Shown in pieces: positions 60,164 to 64,000 of a stretch of 64,000 nt of DNA; the first letter of the stretch is position 1, and each line of letters begins with the position of its first letter. The notes under the pieces are model-generated. The model saw nothing but the letters and a program-made list of their open reading frames with translations. It made no database searches and was not told where the DNA came from. This stretch comes from Spyradosoma sp004558035. Lineage in GTDB: Bacteria > Verrucomicrobiota > Verrucomicrobiia > Opitutales > UBA953. The DNA lies in the NCBI RefSeq assembly GCF_050314555.1, contig NZ_JBNPNH010000003.1, positions 245,325 to 309,324 on the forward strand, in the 5' to 3' direction. Made by a program: the position numbers and the translations under genes.

Positions 60164-61351
60164 TTATTTCGAGGGGAAGAACAGCGGCGCGAAGGCCGGA
60201 TCGGTCGCGATCGGAATCCAGCTCGCCATGCCCGCGCGCCAGACGAGCGTTCCCGCGCCGAGCGCGCCGCGCCGGATTTCGGCGACGAGCTGTTCCGGCG
60301 AAAACGGTCCCGTCGGCACGTTGCCGAGCGCGACGAAATACGCGGGCGCGCCCGCGGCGGCGCTCGGCGGAATCGGCGGCGGAGTCGCGGCGGCGACGGA
60401 AGCTCCCGCGAAGCCGGCGGCGGCGAAAGGCGTTCCCGCGGGCGTTCCCGTTCCCGCGCCCGCGGTCTGCCGCAGCATTTCGCCGAACGCGGCGCCCATC
60501 GGCATGCCCGCGCCGAGCCCGAGCCCCGCGCCCATGAGCGTGCCCGCGCCTTCGTTCGACGCCGCCCTGTCCAAAATCCCGAAGCGCCGCTCCGTCGCGT
60601 AATCGACGCCCAGGCGCGCCAGCCGACGCGCCTCCGCCGTTCCCGCGCGCTCCTCGGCGACGATCTGCTGGTAGTCGTCGCTCTCGACGCTGCGGATTTC
60701 GAAGCGCGTGAATTCGAGCCCGTAGAGCTCGCCGATCTCGGCGTTCAGCTCTTCGCGCACGCGCGCCTGCACGGCGGGAAGCTCCGTCTGAAAACGGATC
60801 ATCGAGCCGCATTCCGCGAACGCGCGCGCCGCCGCCGTGCGGATCGGCGTCATCAGCCACGCCTTGATCTTCTCGGCGACGTCCTCCGCCGTGAAGCGCG
60901 AAAGCGTGCCGACGAACTTGTCCAAAAACGTCTCCGGCGCCGCGACGCGCACGACCGCCGAGCCGTTCAGCCCGACGTTGATCGTCTGCGCGTAATCGGC
61001 GTCGCGTCCGACGACGCGCACGCCCCAGAGCAGATTGTTTTCGACCGTCGTGCTGACGAACCAGACCGAAACGGGATACGTCGTCTCGCCTTTCGTCGCG
61101 ACGGAGAGCATCTCGTCGAGCACGGGAATGTTCGCCGATTCGTCGCAGACGAAACGGCCCGGCTCGATGAGCGTCTCGCGCACGCCGTTGATGTAGAGCG
61201 CCGCGCGCTGCGTTTCGTGGACGACGATAACGCCGCCGCGCACGATGCCGTCGTAATCGTATTTCTGCACGAGCAGATTCGTGTTCTGCGGATCGCAGGC
61301 GACGAGTTCGCCGAGGATTCCGCCCGGAGCTTGAGAAGTCTGAACGTTCAT
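60164..61351 (-). CDS. SPFH-domain scaffold protein with C-terminal GYF_2 domain
   Basis: A 395-residue protein of the bacterial SPFH / YdjI (virion-core-like) type. The SPFH region (about 30-225) includes the phrase NVPVLDEMLSVATKG-like ANIPVLDEMLSVATKG and FVSTTVENNLLWGVRV, followed by the helical LYGLEFTRFEIRSVESDDYQQI. A Gly/Ala/Pro linker (about 260-325) leads to a GYF_2 domain (YFVALGNVPTGPFSPEQL, GTLVWRAGMASWIPI, about 330-385). No signal peptide or transmembrane helix. SPFH proteins assemble ring or raft-like scaffolds at membranes. Upstream of the 59357 membrane gene in the same orientation. Confidence 0.8.
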   Translation of the reverse strand: MNVQTSQAPGGILGELVACDPQNTNLLVQKYDYDGIVRGGVIVVHETQRAALYINGVRETLIEPGRFVCDESANIPVLDEMLSVATKGETTYPVSVWFVSTTVENNLLWGVRVVGRDADYAQTINVGLNGSAVVRVAAPETFLDKFVGTLSRFTAEDVAEKIKAWLMTPIRTAAARAFAECGSMIRFQTELPAVQARVREELNAEIGELYGLEFTRFEIRSVESDDYQQIVAEERAGTAEARRLARLGVDYATERRFGILDRAASNEGAGTLMGAGLGLGAGMPMGAAFGEMLRQTAGAGTGTPAGTPFAAAGFAGASVAAATPPPIPPSAAAGAPAYFVALGNVPTGPFSPEQLVAEIRRGALGAGTLVWRAGMASWIPIATDPAFAPLFFPSK

Positions 61352-61467
61352 AAGTAAAAAGAAGTTGATTGTTGAAGCGCCCATTTTACGCGCCCGCGCC
61401 CCGCGCGCAAGCGAGAACGGCGCGCGCGGGCGCAAAGCGCCGCGAAAACGAACGCGGGCGCGAGGGT

Positions 61468-61565
61468 GGTTGCGCCTTTTAGGCGCGCTCGATGCGCGGA
61501 GCGTTCCCCAAGCGCGCGCTTCGCGGCGCGCATGGGGTTACGCTTGTTTCGCCCCGCCAGGGCGT
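61468..61565 (+). repeat. Three-hairpin element, copy C
   Basis: Hairpin 1 GCGCC-TTTTA-GGCGC, a variable segment containing GCGTTCCCC, hairpin 2 CCCCAAGCGCGCGC...GCGCGCATGGGG, then GTTACGCTTGTTT and hairpin 3 CGCCC-CGCCA-GGGCG. It lies alone in the 332 bp gap between the SPFH gene and the ABC transporter; the remaining sequence there shows only a CGCGAAATCCGCGG phrase and no gene. Confidence 0.78.
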
Positions 61566-61683
61566 TTTCCGCGTCAATCCGCGAAATCCGCGGGAGATTT
61601 TCCGCGTTCCCGTAATCGCGCACTTACAGCGCGCATGACGTTTGCGGGAAAAGAATTTGTCTCCGGCGGGGAAGGCGGGTTGA

Positions 61684-63174
61684 ATGGACGCCATGAATTT
61701 TCTGAAAATTTCGGCGGCGGCGGTCTGCGCGCTGCTCTGCGCCGCGTGCGGCGATTCCTCGCGGGAGGAAACGCTCATCGTCGCGACGGAAGCGACGTTC
61801 CCGCCCTACGAATTTCGGGAGGGCGACCGCATCGTCGGAATCGATCCCGAGATCATGCGCGCCGTCGCGGAGTCGCTCGGGCGGCGGCTGGTCATCGAGG
61901 ACATGAGCTTCGATTCCGTCATTTCCGCCGTGAGCACGGGCAAGGCGGACGTCGCCGCGTCCGGCATCACGGTAACGGAGGAGCGGCGGCGGCAGGTGAA
62001 TTTTTCGCTGCCCTACGTCGAGGCGCGTCAGGTCGTCATCGTTCCCGCGCAGCGCGGCGTCTCGAGCCCGGCGGAGCTGCGGGGCAAGCGCGTCGGCGTG
62101 CAGCACGGCACGACGGGCGATCTCTACGTCGCGAAGCACATCGCCGAGCCGGAGCGTTTTCAGAACGGCGCGCTCGGCGTTTCCGCGCTGCTCGCGGGGA
62201 AGATCGACGTGCTCGTGCTCGACGACCAGCCCGCGAAGGTTTTTGAAAAAAAGCATCCCGACGAGCTGCGGATTCTGCCCGAGCCGCTCGCGAGCGAGAG
62301 CTACGCGTTCGCCGTCGCCAAGGAAAACGCGGAGCTACTCGCGGGCATCGACGCCGCGCTGCGCGAGATGCGCGCGGACGGACGGCTCGAAGCGATTCTG
62401 AAGAAATATACTGCGGACGGCGCGGGAACGCTTCCGGCGTGGGACGACGCGGCGGGCGCCTCCGCGGGAACGGCAGCGGAAAAGCGCGCGGGAACGCCGG
62501 GCGCCTTTTACACGAACTTCGTCGAAGGCGGACGCTGGCGCTACCTCGCGAACGGGCTGCTCGTCACGCTCGAAGTCTCGTTCTTCGCGGTGATTCTGGG
62601 GTTGTTTTTCGGCTTCGCGGTCGCCGTGATACGCGCGACGCACGACAAGAACGGCTCGCTGAAATTCGCGGATTTTCTCTGCAGGATTTATCTCACCGTC
62701 ATTCGCGGCACGCCGGTCGTCGTACAGCTGCTCATCATTTATTTCGTGATTTTCGGGAGCGTGGACGTGAGCAAGACGCTGGTCGCGATCGTCGCGTTCG
62801 GCGTGAACTCGGGCGCCTACGTCGCGGAGATCATCCGCGGCGGCATCATGTCAATCGACGAAGGGCAGTTCGAGGCGGGGCGCAGTCTCGGGCTGAGCCA
62901 CGCGAAGACGATGGTGCACGTCGTGCTTCCGCAGGCGCTGAAGAACGTGCTGCCCGCGCTCGGCAACGAGTTCGTCGTGCTGCTCAAGGAAACGAGCGTC
63001 GCCGGCTACATCGCGCTGCAGGATCTGACGAAGGCGGGCGACGTGATCCGCAGCCAGACGTACACGGCGTTTCTGCCGCTGCTCGCGGTCGCGGCGATTT
63101 ATCTTGCCATCGTGATGCTCTTCTCCGCCCTGCTCTCCCGCCTGGAAAAACGCCTGAAACGCAACGAACGATGA
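61684..63174 (+). CDS. Amino-acid ABC transporter: fused binding protein and permease
   Basis: A 496-residue fusion. Residues 1-25 are a signal-like segment ending CAACGD, possibly a lipobox. Residues about 30-265 are a family-3 solute-binding domain (LIVATEATFPPYEF, IDPEIMRAVAESLG, GTTGDLYVAKHI). From about 280 a HisM/GlnP-type permease begins with five helices and the EAA loop EAGRSLGLSHAKTMVHVVLP. Such fusions usually import polar amino acids such as glutamine, arginine or histidine; the ligand is not predictable. The stop overlaps the ATPase start (ATGA), so this is a complete two-gene importer. Confidence 0.92.
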   Translation: MDAMNFLKISAAAVCALLCAACGDSSREETLIVATEATFPPYEFREGDRIVGIDPEIMRAVAESLGRRLVIEDMSFDSVISAVSTGKADVAASGITVTEERRRQVNFSLPYVEARQVVIVPAQRGVSSPAELRGKRVGVQHGTTGDLYVAKHIAEPERFQNGALGVSALLAGKIDVLVLDDQPAKVFEKKHPDELRILPEPLASESYAFAVAKENAELLAGIDAALREMRADGRLEAILKKYTADGAGTLPAWDDAAGASAGTAAEKRAGTPGAFYTNFVEGGRWRYLANGLLVTLEVSFFAVILGLFFGFAVAVIRATHDKNGSLKFADFLCRIYLTVIRGTPVVVQLLIIYFVIFGSVDVSKTLVAIVAFGVNSGAYVAEIIRGGIMSIDEGQFEAGRSLGLSHAKTMVHVVLPQALKNVLPALGNEFVVLLKETSVAGYIALQDLTKAGDVIRSQTYTAFLPLLAVAAIYLAIVMLFSALLSRLEKRLKRNER

Positions 63175-63959
63175 AAGAACCTTCCGCATCCATGAACACG
63201 CCTTCCGATTCCGTTCCCGCCGCGGGCGGCGAGCCGCTTTTCCGCATTCGCGGTCTGAAGAAGATTTTCGGCGGGCACGTCGCCGTGAACGGCGTTTCCG
63301 CCGAAATCCGCCGCGGCGAGGCGGTCTTCGTGCTCGGGCCCAGCGGGTCCGGCAAAAGCACGTTTCTGCGCTGTCTGAATCTGCTCGAAACGCCAGACGG
63401 CGGCGAGATTCTTTTCCGCGGCGAACGCGTCGGCGCGCGCGGCGGCGACATCAACGCCTATCGCACGCGCGTCGGCATGGTCTTTCAGCATTTCAACCTG
63501 TTCCCGCATCTGAGCGTGCTCGACAACATCACGCTCGCGCCCGTGAAGACCGGACGCAGCACGAAGGCGGAGGCCGTCGCGGAGGCGGAACGGCTGCTGC
63601 GGCGCATCGGGCTTTTCGAGAAACGCGACGCGTTCCCGCAGCAGCTTTCCGGCGGGCAGAAGCAGCGCATCGCCATCGTGCGCGCGCTCGCGATGAAGCC
63701 CGACGTGATTCTGTTCGACGAGCCGACTTCGGCGCTCGATCCGGAAATGGTCGGCGAAGTGCTTTCGCTGATGAAGGATCTCGCCGAGGGCGGGTTGACG
63801 ATGGTCGTGGTGACGCACGAGATCGCGTTCGCACGGGAGGTGGCGTCTCGGATTCTTTTCATGGACTCGGGAACGCTTCTGGCGGACTGCGGTCCGAGGG
63901 AGTTTTTCTCGTCGCAGGCGAATCCGCGCATCCGTGACTTTCTCGCGAAAGTGCTGTGA
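63171..63959 (+). CDS. Amino-acid ABC transporter ATP-binding protein
   Basis: A 262-residue GlnQ/HisP-type ATPase. Walker A GPSGSGKST (about residue 57), Q-loop VFQHFNLFPHL, signature LSGGQKQR, Walker B VILFDEPTSALDPEMV and the switch HEIAFAREV are intact. About 20 residues precede the core because the ATG overlaps the permease stop; an internal ATG eight codons later is possible. Closed by a terminator directly after the stop. Confidence 0.95.
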   Translation: MKEPSASMNTPSDSVPAAGGEPLFRIRGLKKIFGGHVAVNGVSAEIRRGEAVFVLGPSGSGKSTFLRCLNLLETPDGGEILFRGERVGARGGDINAYRTRVGMVFQHFNLFPHLSVLDNITLAPVKTGRSTKAEAVAEAERLLRRIGLFEKRDAFPQQLSGGQKQRIAIVRALAMKPDVILFDEPTSALDPEMVGEVLSLMKDLAEGGLTMVVVTHEIAFAREVASRILFMDSGTLLADCGPREFFSSQANPRIRDFLAKVL

Positions 63960-63990
63960 GCGCGCGCTCACGGCGCGCTTTATTTTTGTC
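63957..63990 (+). terminator. Terminator of the ABC transporter operon
   Basis: AGCGCGC pairs with GCGCGCT around a seven-base loop and is followed by TTATTTTTG. The left arm starts in the stop codon of the ATPase gene. Confidence 0.75.
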
Positions 63991-64000
63991 GGGGTTGAGA

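Overview
Organism. The window is a GC-rich (roughly 65 percent by eye), gene-dense chromosome segment from a Gram-negative-type bacterium. Two secreted proteins end in a PEP-CTERM sorting signal (IPEPS, a hydrophobic helix, then a run of arginines). Other markers are a DksA-like protein directly before lspA, a PPi-type phosphofructokinase, a DUF5077/DUF3472 protein, an arginine-kinase pair mcsA-mcsB and an A-rich, often Shine-Dalgarno-less translation start style. Together these point to Verrucomicrobiota, probably an Opitutae/Opitutales-like lineage. The phylum is likely; the class is inference.

Layout. 1-1213: end of a str operon (rpsL, rpsG, fusA cut by the window edge). 1390-9285 (+): a GYF_2 membrane protein, two tandem DUF3857/transglutaminase-type proteins (the second lacking the catalytic residues), ruvB, yraN, purB. 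9482-11544 (-): a FecR-domain protein and PPi-phosphofructokinase. 11721-13125 (+): rpsP-trmD-rplS without rimM. 13201-16896 (-): rplY-pth-rpsF-ssb-rplI-ispH. 17145-19235 (+): DksA-like, lspA, thioesterase. 19348-26603 (-): dtd, a membrane-anchored deaminase, tRNA-Phe, acnA, an exported protein, holB, tadA, a ribbon-helix-helix protein. 26722-30596 (+): DUF1015, a TPR protein, a methyltransferase. 30593-37890 (-): DUF3472 protein, recA, and a compact operon hypothetical-icd-aguB-ribD-kinase. 38030-43457 (+): the cell-shape operon mreB-mreC-mreD-mrdA-miaA. 43458-48464: a large PEP-CTERM autotransporter-like gene inside two repeat-filled intergenic islands. 48465-53813: mraY, a polyprenyl synthase, mcsA-mcsB, an MscS channel. 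54070-61351 (-): a low-GC PEP-CTERM protein, a CPBP protease, leuB, a VC0807-like protein, and a zinc-ribbon / membrane / SPFH cluster. 61684-63959 (+): an amino-acid ABC transporter with a fused binding protein and permease.

What stands out. The most striking feature is not a gene. A non-palindromic oligomer, core CGGGAAC with extended form GCGGGAACG, is scattered on both strands through coding and non-coding DNA about every 300 bp. I counted 33 copies in the first 10 kb by eye against about 2 expected. It is missing from the str operon and recA, and it occurs as inverted pairs that form the stems of several terminators, as DNA uptake sequences do in Neisseria and Pasteurellaceae. The second feature is a set of small hairpin-rich intergenic repeat families, some with compensatory stem changes between copies. 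They cluster around the PEP-CTERM genes and include a roughly 165-185 bp inverted repeat that brackets the large one. No CRISPR array, transposase, integrase or rRNA gene was seen.
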